From Flavobacterium sp. AED (GTDB taxonomy: Bacteria; Bacteroidota; Bacteroidia; Flavobacteriales; Flavobacteriaceae), in the NCBI RefSeq assembly GCF_000812945.1, contig NZ_JSYM01000003.1:1-64000 (forward strand): DNA of 64,000 nucleotides, written 5' to 3'. This document shows, in pieces, positions 15,709-27,583 of the stretch. Each line of letters opens with the position of its first letter. Position 1 is the first letter of the stretch. The notes beneath the pieces were generated by a model. It was not told where the DNA came from. It was given only the letters and a program-made list of their open reading frames with translations, and did not search any database. Position numbers and translations under genes: made by a program.

Positions 15709-16641
15709 ATGACACACGCTTTGAACATAGTTTGGAATCCATCAGAAGGAATTGATTTAGGCTTCTTTGTAATACGTTATTATAGCCTGATGTTTGTAGT
15801 TGCTTTTGGACTAGGCTGGTACATCATGAAAAATATTTTTGAACGTGAAGGGGAATCCATAGAAAAATTAGATTCTCTTTTTATATGGACTGTTCTTGCT
15901 ACATTGATTGGAGCGCGACTAGGTCATGTTTTATTTTATGATTGGGAATATTTTCGCAATCACTTACTGGAAATATTCTTACCATTTCGATTCTCTCCTA
16001 AATTCGAATTCACAGGTTTTCAGGGTTTAGCGAGTCACGGAGCTGCAATATCAATCATAATTGCTATGTATTTTTACAGCAAAAATGTATTAAAAAGACC
16101 TCAATTGTGGATTTTAGATAGAGTAGTAATCCCTGTTGCGAGTGGAGCTATTTTCGTGAGATTAGGAAATTTTTTCAACTCTGAGATTGTAGGAAAAGAA
16201 ACTACATCGGTATTTGGAATACGTTTTCTACGCGATAAATTCAGTCCTGCTGATGCTGTTAATGCAACTCAAATACCGAATCCAAAAGAGGCCTACCACG
16301 CAATCGCTACGGACCCAAAATTTGCAGCATTGTTAGAACAAGTTCCTGCAAAACATCCTACACAATTATATGAAGCATTTTGCTACATTTTTGTATTTGC
16401 TATATTATTTTTCATGTATTGGAAAACAGAAGCAAGACTTAAATCTGGTTATTTATTTGGCATGTTTCTAGTGCTGCTATTTACAGTACGTATTATTGTA
16501 GAATCTGTAAAAGAGAGTCAGGGCGGTTTTGAAAATGAACTGGGTTTACTTTCTACAGGACAATGGCTAAGCATTCCTTTTATCCTAATAGGATTGTATT
16601 TTGTTTTTACAGCCGAAAAACCTGTTAAAGTAGAGCATTAA
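15709..16641 (+). CDS. lgt: Prolipoprotein diacylglyceryl transferase
   Basis: Lgt moves a diacylglyceryl group from phosphatidylglycerol to the lipobox cysteine of prelipoproteins in the inner membrane. The 310-residue protein has about seven membrane segments, IGARLGHVLFYDW, the essential H-G-x pattern in GLASHGAAIS, the signature VRLGNFFNSEIVG and the C-terminal HPTQLYEA. Length is slightly above E. coli Lgt because of an insertion after the signature (residues about 180-210), common in Bacteroidetes. A strong bidirectional terminator follows. Confidence 0.95.
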   Translation: MTHALNIVWNPSEGIDLGFFVIRYYSLMFVVAFGLGWYIMKNIFEREGESIEKLDSLFIWTVLATLIGARLGHVLFYDWEYFRNHLLEIFLPFRFSPKFEFTGFQGLASHGAAISIIIAMYFYSKNVLKRPQLWILDRVVIPVASGAIFVRLGNFFNSEIVGKETTSVFGIRFLRDKFSPADAVNATQIPNPKEAYHAIATDPKFAALLEQVPAKHPTQLYEAFCYIFVFAILFFMYWKTEARLKSGYLFGMFLVLLFTVRIIVESVKESQGGFENELGLLSTGQWLSIPFILIGLYFVFTAEKPVKVEH

Positions 16642-16661
16642 ACCTATAAAACGATATCACT

Positions 16662-16702
16662 AAAACAAAAAAGCTTCCATATTTGGAAGCTTTTTTGTTT
16701 TA
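16662..16702. terminator. Bidirectional terminator between lgt and the type B sorted protein
   Basis: A long perfect palindrome with core AAGCTTCCA/TGGAAGCTT is flanked by A and T runs on both sides. Its right edge contains the stop codon of the minus-strand gene. Confidence 0.9.
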
Positions 16703-18814
16703 TCTTTTTAAAGAAAAATGAGATTTAAATTTTTTAAGAATATCTTGTTCTGTGTATTCAACAGTAAACCAGTAATCATTTGCAGGCATTGGTTGTCCAA
16801 TATAAGTTCCATCCCAACCTAAACCATTAGGTCTCAATTCCTTCAAAAGTTTACCATAACGATCAAATATTAGAATTTTAGAATTGGATTGATCTGTTAA
16901 ACTGAAAATATTCCAAGTGTCGTTATAGTTATCATTATTAGGAGTGAAAAATTTAGGATAATCAATTACCAAAACATTATTTCTTGTTATTGGAGGACTA
17001 CAACCATTTTTATCTTGGACAGTAATGGAATGCGTACCTAAAGAAACATATTCAAAAATAGGACTTTCTTGAAAAGGTCCGTCATCCAATTGATACAAAT
17101 AGTCGCCAGCTGCAGTAGCATTAATCGTAACAATTTGATTTTTGGAAAACGCCTCTGTAACGGTCCAATCTACATTAACAAGAGTAGATTGATTAACCGT
17201 GACATTTATCGTTTTTGAAGTCGCACATTGATTCGGATTTGGAGTAAATACATAAGCTCCACTTATAGTATTATTAATAACTGATGGCACCCAGGTTCCT
17301 GTAATTCCATTTGGCGATATATTTTTCAAAATAGGAACTGCATTACCGGAACAAATTGACAAATCAGTAAAATTGGGCTGAATTAAAGGATTTACAACTA
17401 CAGATAAAGTTTGAGTTGTAGCACATTCCGTTGCATTTGGCGTAAAAACATAACTTCCGCTTGTAGTATTACTAATTGTTGCTGGAGACCAAGTTCCACT
17501 TATACCATTTGGAGAAGTGGTAGCTAACAGCGGTGCAGTTGATCCAGTACAAAAAGCAGGTATAGCTGCAAAGTTTGGTGTCGTTTTTGGTATTACGACT
17601 ACGTTCAAAGTTTGAGTTGTTGCACATTGATTCGCGTTGGGTGTAAAAACATAAGTACCATTAGCTACATTATTAATATTTACCGGTGACCAGGTTCCAA
17701 CTATCCCATTAGGTGATGTATTGGTTAAAAGTGGGGCTGTAGAACCAAAACAGAAAGGAGGAATATTTGCGAAATTAGGGGTTACAACTGGTACAATATT
17801 TATTGTGACTTTAGATAGCGTTAATGAAGTACATTGACCAGCATTAGGTGTAAAAGTATAAGTAGTACTTCCTAACATGGCAGTATTAACGACCGCAGGA
17901 CTCCATGTTCCTGTAATTGCTGGAGAATTATTAGAATTTGTTGGTAAAATTGGTGCCGTTGCATTTTGACAAACAGTGATTGGAATTCCTGTGAAGGTTG
18001 GTGTTGTCAATGGTGTAACCGTTACATTCAAAGTTTGGGTTAGTGCACAAGGAAATAATACAGGATCTGGTGTAAACACATAATTCCCACTTGTAGTATT
18101 ATTTATTACGGCCGGATTCCAAGTACCCGTTATATTATTTGGTGATGTAGTTCCTAAAATAGGTGCTACAGTTCCTGAACAAAAAGGTGCTATTGCAGGG
18201 AAATTAGGTGTTCCAATACTGGTTGGAGAACATATTGTTGTGCAACTTTCTGTTTGAGAAGTCACACAAGGTTTTGCACCAATTGCTGTAAGAGTGAATA
18301 CTACTGTTTGCTTTTCATTCAAACCTGCTACTGTAAAGTTAGAAGGAGCATTATGTGTACCTGTAATAGGTAATCCACCATCTATTGTATAACTATAGGT
18401 AAAACTAGATTGTCCAGTATTAGCAAAATCAAATTTAATAGAATTTGGTGTTACTGTTTGGCAATATAAATCTAATTGTTGATTAACATATACATATATT
18501 GGAGTTCTAGGAGTACTTTCAACTCCACTTACTATCTGCGTTACATAATAAGTAATCGGGCTACCTCCAGTTGCAGCTGTAGCTGTCGAAGGAGTTGGAG
18601 CAGCTATAGAAAATGTCCCTCCTGTAACTGCTGTATACCATCTTAAAGTCCCTCCTCCAGAAGGTATTGCAGATAAAGGAGTTGCTGTTTCATTCAAACA
18701 ATAATACAGATATTGCGGATTTGGAGTTGGAGGTGGAGTTTGACCAAAAATACTGGAACCAAGAAACAAATCAGCAAAACAAACAAAGACTAATAAAATT
18801 ATACTCTTTTTCAC
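16700..18814 (-). CDS. Secreted Ig-repeat protein with type IX secretion type B sorting domain
   Basis: Start is GTG, giving a signal peptide (SIILLVFVCFADLFLG...). The 704-residue product contains five tandem repeats of about 69 residues between about 190 and 540. Each has PNF...IPxFCxGSTAPLL, SPNGIxGTWSP and YVFTPNxxQCATTQTLNV. The last 85 residues form the CHU_C/type B sorting domain (FFTPNNDNYNDTW, IFDRYGKLL, WDGTYIGQPMPANDYWF), which directs export by the type IX system and surface attachment. Repeats with paired Cys suggest Ig-like domains of an adhesin or surface fibre. Ligand unknown. Confidence 0.9.
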   Translation of the reverse strand: MKKSIILLVFVCFADLFLGSSIFGQTPPPTPNPQYLYYCLNETATPLSAIPSGGGTLRWYTAVTGGTFSIAAPTPSTATAATGGSPITYYVTQIVSGVESTPRTPIYVYVNQQLDLYCQTVTPNSIKFDFANTGQSSFTYSYTIDGGLPITGTHNAPSNFTVAGLNEKQTVVFTLTAIGAKPCVTSQTESCTTICSPTSIGTPNFPAIAPFCSGTVAPILGTTSPNNITGTWNPAVINNTTSGNYVFTPDPVLFPCALTQTLNVTVTPLTTPTFTGIPITVCQNATAPILPTNSNNSPAITGTWSPAVVNTAMLGSTTYTFTPNAGQCTSLTLSKVTINIVPVVTPNFANIPPFCFGSTAPLLTNTSPNGIVGTWSPVNINNVANGTYVFTPNANQCATTQTLNVVVIPKTTPNFAAIPAFCTGSTAPLLATTSPNGISGTWSPATISNTTSGSYVFTPNATECATTQTLSVVVNPLIQPNFTDLSICSGNAVPILKNISPNGITGTWVPSVINNTISGAYVFTPNPNQCATSKTINVTVNQSTLVNVDWTVTEAFSKNQIVTINATAAGDYLYQLDDGPFQESPIFEYVSLGTHSITVQDKNGCSPPITRNNVLVIDYPKFFTPNNDNYNDTWNIFSLTDQSNSKILIFDRYGKLLKELRPNGLGWDGTYIGQPMPANDYWFTVEYTEQDILKKFKSHFSLKR

Positions 18815-18900
18815 TGTTCAAATTTTTAAAATAGATTGGATTAAGGTAAATATATTAAAAATAAAGCTTTATTGAAATTAATTGTAAAAAAAATAAAAAT

Positions 18901-19515
18901 TCATAAATTATAGAAAAAACCAAATTCAATATTAGTAGTATTAAAACCCAAGTTAGGACTGTTTAAGCCTGCATTAGAAACATGCCGAAAACTAGGCCTA
19001 ATTTCAAAAATAAATTTGTTGATTTCTAAATCAATACCTACTGCTAAAGTATTTGATAAAGCAAATCCTTTAGCCAAACGTTCTGTTTCTGCATCAGATA
19101 TCAATGGACCAGTACTTCCTAAAATAAAAATACTAAGCGTATTAGAGATTGGTTTTCTTATCAGAATCCCTAAATTTAAAATATATTGATTGACATTATG
19201 GGTTTTGGAATAATATTCCCGTTTAATTATATAATCAGGATCATCAGAAGTAATAAAAAAAGGATTAATAAGTTTATGTTCTCCAAAATTAATCTCTGGC
19301 TCAACTACTAATTCCCAGGTATATCTTTTAGTTTTTTTAATTACATAATCAACATGTATTTTATAAAACCGATTATCAAAAGTGTAGTTTTTATTTTTAA
19401 ATTCATATCCAAAACCATGCAAAAAACCCATCATTAAATCATTCTTATTTTTTTGAGAAAAAGAAGCATGAAATAAAAAAAACAATAACAGTGTGAAAAG
19501 TATTTTTTTACCCAT
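18901..19515 (-). CDS. Acyloxyacyl hydrolase / lipid A 3-O-deacylase (PagL) family outer membrane protein
   Basis: The 204-residue product has a signal peptide (KKILFTLLLFFLFHASFSQ) and alternating strands of a small beta-barrel ending in FFYNL. Near the C-terminus RHVSNAGLNSPNLG matches the PagL active-site segment, with His178 and Ser180 as the catalytic pair. The catalytic Glu is less certain (Glu197 is a candidate at somewhat greater distance). PagL removes the 3-O-linked acyl chain from lipid A in the outer membrane. The ATG at 19515 was preferred to a TTG two codons upstream. It is separated from the upstream secDF by a terminator. Confidence 0.75.
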   Translation of the reverse strand: MGKKILFTLLLFFLFHASFSQKNKNDLMMGFLHGFGYEFKNKNYTFDNRFYKIHVDYVIKKTKRYTWELVVEPEINFGEHKLINPFFITSDDPDYIIKREYYSKTHNVNQYILNLGILIRKPISNTLSIFILGSTGPLISDAETERLAKGFALSNTLAVGIDLEINKFIFEIRPSFRHVSNAGLNSPNLGFNTTNIEFGFFYNL

Positions 19516-19602
19516 AATCAATTCATTTAAAAGAGATTAAACGAAACACCCATACTAAAATTAACTATTATAATTGAATAAATACTAATATTTATCACAA
19601 AA

Positions 19603-19630
19603 AAAGATCCAACTTTCGTTGGATCTTTTC
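19603..19630 (-). terminator. Terminator of secDF
   Basis: AAAAGATCCAAC pairs with GTTGGATCTTTT around TTTC, with a T run on the minus-strand side. It lies 24 bp after the secDF stop. Confidence 0.88.
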
Positions 19631-19653
19631 TTTAACTATGATTAAAATAAATC

Positions 19654-22626
19654 TTAAACTTCTGAATGCTGTTTTTCGATTAATTTTTTGTCTTCTCTTG
19701 AAATTGTATCTACTAATACTGGTGTAGCAATAAACAATGATGAATACGTTCCTACAATAATACCTACTAACATTGCAAAGATGAATCCTCTGATTGATTC
19801 TCCACCAAAAACAAACATGATTAATAATACTCCAATCATTGTTAATGAAGTATTGATTGTTCTGGACATTGTTGAATTAATTGATTTGTTTACAATTTCT
19901 CCAAAATTACCTTTAGTTTTTCCGTCTAAGAATTCACGAACTCTATCAAATACAATAACGGTATCATTCATAGAATACCCAATAACAGTAAGAATCGCAG
20001 CAATAAAATGCTGGTCGATTTCCATACCGAAAGGCATAAATTTATAACACAATGAATAAATTCCTAAAACAAAGATAACATCATGTGCTACAGCAGCAAT
20101 CGCTCCTAAACCATATTGCCATTTTCTAAAACTAATAAACAAATACAAAAACACAATTAACATTGCTCCAAGAACAGCCCAATATGCATTCGTTTTAATG
20201 TCTTCTGCTACAGTTGGTCCAACTTTTGAAGCTAGCATAATACCAGATTTTTTACCCTCGTATGCATTTACAAATTTATCATACGTTAAGCCTGTAGAGA
20301 AATGTTGTTTTAAATTATTATACAATAACTTATTTACTTCTTGATCAGCTTGAGTTCCGTGTTCTTCTACTTTATATTTAGTCGTAATTTTTAATTGGTT
20401 ATCATTACCAAATATTTTTACTTCAGCACTTCCTTCAAATACTTTAGCTAATTCCGCTTTTACTATTTCAGCACTAACTGGCTTTTCGAAACGCACCTGA
20501 AAAGTTCTACCTCCTACAAAATCTACACCTTGATCTAAACCATTTGTAAACAATGAAACAAAACTTACAATAACTACAATTGAAGAAAAAGCATACGTCC
20601 ATTTTTTCACACCTAAGAAATCAAAATGGAAATTAGTAAAGAAGTTTTTAGAAAAATTAGTTACAAATGACAAATCATTTTTACCAGCGATATTCTTGTC
20701 TATAAAAATTCTTGCGATAAATATAGAAGTAAATAATGAAGTTATAATACCGATAAGTAATGTTGTTGCGAAACCTTTTATGGGTCCTGAACCAAAAATA
20801 AACAATACTGTACCAATTAAAATGTGCGTAACGTTTGCATCTACAATAGAACGCATAGCACCTTTCCAACTGTAAGAAGCAATTACTGCTTCACCCAATG
20901 TTTTTCCTGCTCGTAATTCTTCTTTCGCTCTTTCATAGATAATGATATTCGCATCAACTGCAGTACCCATCGTTAAAACGATACCGGCAATTCCAGGCAA
21001 TGTTAATACAGCACCTAAACTTGCTAAAATACCGAATAAGAATAATAAGTTAACTGCCAATGCAATATTAGCATACCAACCTGCTTTTCCATAATAAACG
21101 ATCATCCAAAGTGATACTAAAAGTAATCCTACAAGTGCAGAAGTTGTTCCATTATCAATTGCTTCTTGACCTAAGGATGGTCCTACTACTTCTGATTGAA
21201 CGATATCTGCAGCAGCTGGTAATTTACCTGCTCTTAAAACATTAGCTAAATCTTTAGTTTGAGTTACATCAAAAGTTCCTGAAATTTCAGATCTACCTCC
21301 AGCAATTGGACCACTAGAAACTCCTGGCGCAGAATATACAATATCATCCAAAACAATAGCGATATTACTTTTTTGTGTATATGCTCTACCTGTCAATTCT
21401 TCCCAAACTTTTGCTCCTTGGTTATTCATTTGCATAGAAACAGCTGGTTTTCCTGATTGATCAAAAGTATCTTTTGCATCAGTAACTACACCACCTGCCA
21501 TTGCAGGAATATTATCTCTATTTCCTTTTAAAGCATATAATTCAACCGCATCAACATCTTTCCCTTTTGCATCTTTAATAGCCGAAGGAATACCCCAAAC
21601 AAATTTAGCATAACGTTGATCTCCTGCCAATAAAACTCTGATATCTGCTCTTTTTAAATATCCGTTTACAACAGCAGTATCTTTTGGTGAGAAAAGACCT
21701 AAAACTGGTCCTCCACCTTGACCTATCATTTTATCCAATAAAGGATTATTTCCTTTTTTAGTAGCTGCTGAATCTTTTCCATCTGTTAACAAAGCACTCA
21801 AAGAATCTTTAGCAACAGTTTTAACCGCAACTTTATTGATTTCAGTTTTTTTCAATGACTCATTAGCAGCCATTAAAAAATTACCAATTTCATCAATTTT
21901 ATACGTTTCCCAAAACTCTAATTGAGCAGTACTTTGTAATAATTTTTTTATTCTGTCTACATCTTTAGCACCAGGAAGTTCAACAAGGATTCTTCCAGAT
22001 TCTCCTAATTTTTGAATATTAGGTTGTGTTACACCAAATTTATCGATACGCTTTCTTAATACACCAAAAGCACTTTCTACAGATTCATCAACTTTTCTTT
22101 TGATTACTTTTTGAACTTGTGCATCAGTCATCTGAAAATCTACTCCACCATCACCTTGCAAACTTCTGTTTGCAAAAATATCAGGAGACGCTAATTTTAC
22201 AGCTCCTTTTGAATTTGCTTCAAAAGCATCAAAGAACTTGTCTAAGTACGATTTATTTCCTTGTAAATCTGCAGTAGCATCAGCCAAAGATTTATTGAAA
22301 ACTGGATTTTTAGAATTGTTAGATAATCCTTTTAATATATCTTTAACAGAGATTTGAAGTATTACATTAATACCTCCTTCTAAGTCAAGACCTTTATTAA
22401 TTTGCTTATCACTTACTTCATTAAAAGTAAAATCAGTAAATCCAAGATTAAATACTTTTTCTTTACCGATAGAATCTAAATATTTAACTTCTTTCTCAGT
22501 ATTCCCATTAGCAAAAGATTTTGCATCGTTTTTTACTTTGCTTGCGACAAAAGTGAAAGAAAGTTGGTAAATACTTACCAATGCAAATAGAATTGCGAAA
22601 AATTTAATAAGTCCTTTATTCTGCAT
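19654..22626 (-). CDS. secDF: Protein translocase subunit SecDF (fusion)
   Basis: This 990-residue protein joins SecD and SecF, which use the proton gradient to pull preproteins out of the SecYEG channel. The SecD half has the N-terminal membrane segment, GLDLEGGINVILQ (about residue 77), a periplasmic P1 domain with ELPGAKDVDRIKKLL, and the TM4-containing GIAGIVLTMGTAVDANIIIYER. The SecF half starts near residue 680 with DFVGGRTFQVRFE and has GYSMNDTVIVFDRVRE. The first domain is longer than in E. coli, as usual in Bacteroidetes. The predicted promoter lies about 130 bp upstream, leaving a long leader. Confidence 0.96.
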   Translation of the reverse strand: MQNKGLIKFFAILFALVSIYQLSFTFVASKVKNDAKSFANGNTEKEVKYLDSIGKEKVFNLGFTDFTFNEVSDKQINKGLDLEGGINVILQISVKDILKGLSNNSKNPVFNKSLADATADLQGNKSYLDKFFDAFEANSKGAVKLASPDIFANRSLQGDGGVDFQMTDAQVQKVIKRKVDESVESAFGVLRKRIDKFGVTQPNIQKLGESGRILVELPGAKDVDRIKKLLQSTAQLEFWETYKIDEIGNFLMAANESLKKTEINKVAVKTVAKDSLSALLTDGKDSAATKKGNNPLLDKMIGQGGGPVLGLFSPKDTAVVNGYLKRADIRVLLAGDQRYAKFVWGIPSAIKDAKGKDVDAVELYALKGNRDNIPAMAGGVVTDAKDTFDQSGKPAVSMQMNNQGAKVWEELTGRAYTQKSNIAIVLDDIVYSAPGVSSGPIAGGRSEISGTFDVTQTKDLANVLRAGKLPAAADIVQSEVVGPSLGQEAIDNGTTSALVGLLLVSLWMIVYYGKAGWYANIALAVNLLFLFGILASLGAVLTLPGIAGIVLTMGTAVDANIIIYERAKEELRAGKTLGEAVIASYSWKGAMRSIVDANVTHILIGTVLFIFGSGPIKGFATTLLIGIITSLFTSIFIARIFIDKNIAGKNDLSFVTNFSKNFFTNFHFDFLGVKKWTYAFSSIVVIVSFVSLFTNGLDQGVDFVGGRTFQVRFEKPVSAEIVKAELAKVFEGSAEVKIFGNDNQLKITTKYKVEEHGTQADQEVNKLLYNNLKQHFSTGLTYDKFVNAYEGKKSGIMLASKVGPTVAEDIKTNAYWAVLGAMLIVFLYLFISFRKWQYGLGAIAAVAHDVIFVLGIYSLCYKFMPFGMEIDQHFIAAILTVIGYSMNDTVIVFDRVREFLDGKTKGNFGEIVNKSINSTMSRTINTSLTMIGVLLIMFVFGGESIRGFIFAMLVGIIVGTYSSLFIATPVLVDTISREDKKLIEKQHSEV

Positions 22627-22752
22627 TATTACTAAAAATTAATTATTTTTTATTTATTTATTTTTGCTTTAAACCTTATAGAGTAAGACTTGCCATCAAT
22701 TTTTGAAACCAAAAAATAATATCAGGAATTACATCAATTTTTTTAAACCGAG

Positions 22753-22783
22753 CAAATATATAATTAACGTTAAGATTAACCAA
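22753..22783 (-). promoter_or_regulatory. Predicted secDF promoter
   Basis: On the minus strand TTG (22783-22781) and TATATTTG (22760-22753) are 20 bp apart. The -7 box matches the consensus fully. Transcription from here would give a leader of about 120 nt before the secDF ATG at 22626. Confidence 0.6.
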
Positions 22784-22803
22784 TTTATTTATTGATTAAT
22801 CTC

Positions 22804-22833
22804 AAAAAAAAGACTGCTAAAGTGCAGTCTTCT
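22804..22833 (-). terminator. Terminator of mdh
   Basis: AAGACTGC pairs with GCAGTCTT around TAAAGT, with a T run on the minus-strand side. It lies 20 bp after the mdh stop. Confidence 0.85.
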
Positions 22834-22852
22834 CTCTTTTATAATTAAAATA

Positions 22853-23788
22853 TTATGCTAAAATCGATTTTAAGGCATCATTCATTTGCCTAACTGCATC
22901 AGCACTTTTAGCAAACAATGCTTTTTCTTGCTCATTTAGTGCAATGTCAAGAATTTCTTCTACTCCATTTTTACCAATAATACAAGGTACACCGATACAG
23001 ATATCATTTTGACCATATTCTCCTTCGACAAAAACTGAACAAGCGATCATTTTCTTTTGATCATTCAAAATACTATCCACCAAATAAGCAACTGAGGCTC
23101 CAGGAGCATACCAAGCAGAAGTTCCTAAAAGACCTGTAAGTGTAGCTCCACCCACCATAGTATCAGCAGCTACTTTTTGTAACACCTCATCAGAAAGAAA
23201 TTCAGTTACCGGAATCCCATTATAAGATGCTAAACGTGTTAAAGGAATCATAGTAGTATCACCATGACCACCTATAACCATTGCAGAAATATCATTTGCA
23301 GGTTTGTCTAAAGCTAAAGACAAATACGTTCTAAAACGAGAGCTATCCAATGCTCCACCCATACCTATAATTCTATTTTTTGGTAATCCTGTAGATTTCA
23401 AAGCTAAATAAGTCATTGTATCCATAGGATTAGAAACTACCACTATAATAGTATCCGGCGAATGTTTCAATACATTTTCAGCAACTGTTTTCACAATTCC
23501 TGCGTTGATACCTATCAGTTCTTCACGAGTCATTCCTGGTTTTCTAGGAATTCCAGATGTAATTACCACTACATCGCTTCCTGCTGTTTTAGAATAATCG
23601 TTAGTAACACCTGATACTTTGGTATTAAAACCTGTATTTGTAGCACATTGCATAATATCCAAAGCTTTACCTTCCGCAAAACCTTCTCTGATATCCAATA
23701 ATACTACTTCGCTAGCAATTCCTCTATAAGAAATTACATCTGCACAGGTCGCACCTACATTCCCTGCTCCTACAATGGTAACTTTCAT
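22853..23788 (-). CDS. mdh: Malate dehydrogenase
   Basis: The 311-residue NAD-dependent enzyme interconverts malate and oxaloacetate in the citric acid cycle. It belongs to the LDH-like MDH type: GAGNVGATCA dinucleotide motif at the N-terminus, SGIPRKPGMTREEL substrate-binding loop with Arg residues, VVSNPMDTMTYLA, and the catalytic His in GGHGDTTMIPLTR. Length is normal. It follows gyrB on the same strand with a 79-bp gap holding a degenerate repeat, and ends at a terminator. Confidence 0.96.
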   Translation of the reverse strand: MKVTIVGAGNVGATCADVISYRGIASEVVLLDIREGFAEGKALDIMQCATNTGFNTKVSGVTNDYSKTAGSDVVVITSGIPRKPGMTREELIGINAGIVKTVAENVLKHSPDTIIVVVSNPMDTMTYLALKSTGLPKNRIIGMGGALDSSRFRTYLSLALDKPANDISAMVIGGHGDTTMIPLTRLASYNGIPVTEFLSDEVLQKVAADTMVGGATLTGLLGTSAWYAPGASVAYLVDSILNDQKKMIACSVFVEGEYGQNDICIGVPCIIGKNGVEEILDIALNEQEKALFAKSADAVRQMNDALKSILA

Positions 23789-23804
23789 ATTTTTATGTTT
23801 ATTC

Positions 23805-23866
23805 GGTTATTTGTTTAGCCGTTGAATCGATTAAACAAATAATCAAATCAACGAATAAACTTTTTA
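23805..23866. repeat. Degenerate leader repeat upstream of mdh
   Basis: TTATTTGTTTA and TAAACAAATAA form a perfect 11-bp inverted repeat. The right half continues into CAAATCAACGAATAAAC, which matches the valS leader repeat (9485-9538) in the same position relative to the gene. It reaches the gyrB stop codon. Confidence 0.55.
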
Positions 23867-23867
23867 A

Positions 23868-25907
<2,040 letters not shown>

Positions 25908-26091
25908 TTATTAACAAAAAAGTGTCAATTTCAATAGCAATAGCAAAAATCAATTTCTAAAGAAATAGAAGGAAAAACTAGTATAAAAGACAAATTTCCA
26001 ATACAAACATCTATACTGCCGTTTTGTAAATTTGAAAAAATAAATGATTTCAATTCTTTTTCAATTTGCTATTGAATCTATAAATTTAAAG

Positions 26092-27393
26092 CTATTCAAC
26101 TACAATTTTTCTAACGATGTTTACCTCATTGCTTTGAAAATAAATAAAATAAACCCCTTTGACTACATCACTCAAATCAAGAATATTATTTGATTCTCCT
26201 TCAAACGATTTTGTTTTAACTAGTCTACCTAAATCATCATATACACCAGCTTTTTCTAAACTAATATTATCAATATGCAATTGCCAATTAGTGGGATTTG
26301 GATATAAGACCATTTTATTAAATAATTCATCGTCTAATCCTAATGTGCACGTTGTGTTATAAATTGCTTTTGCATCTTTATAAGCTAACCAATTAGCGTT
26401 TGAATATACAGCATCATCAACCTGAATACAAGTTAAGTTTGGATTGTTGACTAAATCTAAGGTTAGATGTACATTATTACCATTTTTTAGATTTAAACTT
26501 TTTAATAACGGATTAGAATAACAATTTATTAAACTCAATGCTGTGTTTTTAGATACATCTAATGTAACAAATTGATTAGAATCACAGTATAAAAAATGTA
26601 AAGCAATATTATTAGAAACATCTAAAGTGGTCAATTGATTGTTGTTACATCCAAAAGTATACAAAGCTATATTTTTAGAAACATCCAAATTTTTAAATTG
26701 ATTTCCAGAACAATACAAATTAGCCAAAGATGTATCATTAGTAATATCTAAAACCGCTAATTGATTCCCGTAACAACTTAAAGTATTCAAAACTGTATTT
26801 AGAGAAACATTTAAAGCAGTCAATCGATTTGCTGCACAGTCTAAATAACCCAAAGTTGTATTTTTAGCAAAATCTAAAGTTGTTATTTTATTTCCATAAC
26901 ACTTTAAATTAGTCAAAACCGTATTTTTAGAAACATCCAATGTTGTCAATTGATTGGAAGAACAGTCTAAATTACCCAAAACTATATTTGAAGAAACATC
27001 CAATGTTTTTAATTGATTAACAAAACACTCTATTTTAGTCAAGTCAGTACTTTTAGAAACATCTAAAGTAGTCAATAGATTAGAAGAACAGTCTAAATTA
27101 GTCAAAGCTGCATTTTTAGAAACATCCAATGTTATTAATTGATTGGAATTACAGATTAAATTAGTCAATGAAACAAAATCTTGAATTCCAGTCAAATCAA
27201 CAATATTAGAATAAGATACATCTAATGAAGTAAGTGAGTTAATATTTGAGGTTAAAACTTTTCCATCAAGCGATCCAGAGTCTATGCCAAGAGCAATAAG
27301 TTTGTTTTCAAAATTTACATCTGGAATTAGTGTGTACTGCGCATAAGTATAAGAACTTGCTAAAAAAAGTAAAAAAAGTAAAGATTTTTTCAT
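26092..27393 (-). CDS. Secreted leucine-rich-repeat protein with type IX secretion type A sorting tail
   Basis: Start chosen at the ATG giving the signal peptide KKSLLFLLFLASSYTYAQ. The 433-residue product opens with the IPDVNFENKLIALGID segment usual before such repeats. It then has about twelve 21-residue leucine-rich repeats of pattern LxxLDVSKNTALTNLDCSSNQ. After a spacer with a Cys pair it ends in a Por secretion type A sorting domain (LYPNPTNWQLHID, VYDDLGRLVKT, GVYFIYF...RKIVVE). The protein is therefore exported by the type IX system and probably displayed. The 63-bp repeat unit makes the gene prone to gain or loss of repeats. Partner unknown. Confidence 0.9.
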   Translation of the reverse strand: MKKSLLFLLFLASSYTYAQYTLIPDVNFENKLIALGIDSGSLDGKVLTSNINSLTSLDVSYSNIVDLTGIQDFVSLTNLICNSNQLITLDVSKNAALTNLDCSSNLLTTLDVSKSTDLTKIECFVNQLKTLDVSSNIVLGNLDCSSNQLTTLDVSKNTVLTNLKCYGNKITTLDFAKNTTLGYLDCAANRLTALNVSLNTVLNTLSCYGNQLAVLDITNDTSLANLYCSGNQFKNLDVSKNIALYTFGCNNNQLTTLDVSNNIALHFLYCDSNQFVTLDVSKNTALSLINCYSNPLLKSLNLKNGNNVHLTLDLVNNPNLTCIQVDDAVYSNANWLAYKDAKAIYNTTCTLGLDDELFNKMVLYPNPTNWQLHIDNISLEKAGVYDDLGRLVKTKSFEGESNNILDLSDVVKGVYFIYFQSNEVNIVRKIVVE

Positions 27394-27583
27394 AGGATAT
27401 TTTTTGATAGGTTTTAAAAACATTTAAAGATATTTAAAATTCAATAGGCCAATTAAATTATTTATTGCAATCTCGATAACAATTGGGCCAAAAATAAAAA
27501 ATATTCTAAAAAACAAATTTCCAAAACTAACATTAAAATGCTATTTTGGTAATTTGAAAAATTAATTACTTTCATCCGAGCCA

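Noticed and set aside
26092..27393. Regularly spaced 63-bp repeats as a CRISPR array
   Set aside because: The period translates into 21-residue leucine-rich repeats within one open frame, and the spacers are not unique sequences.
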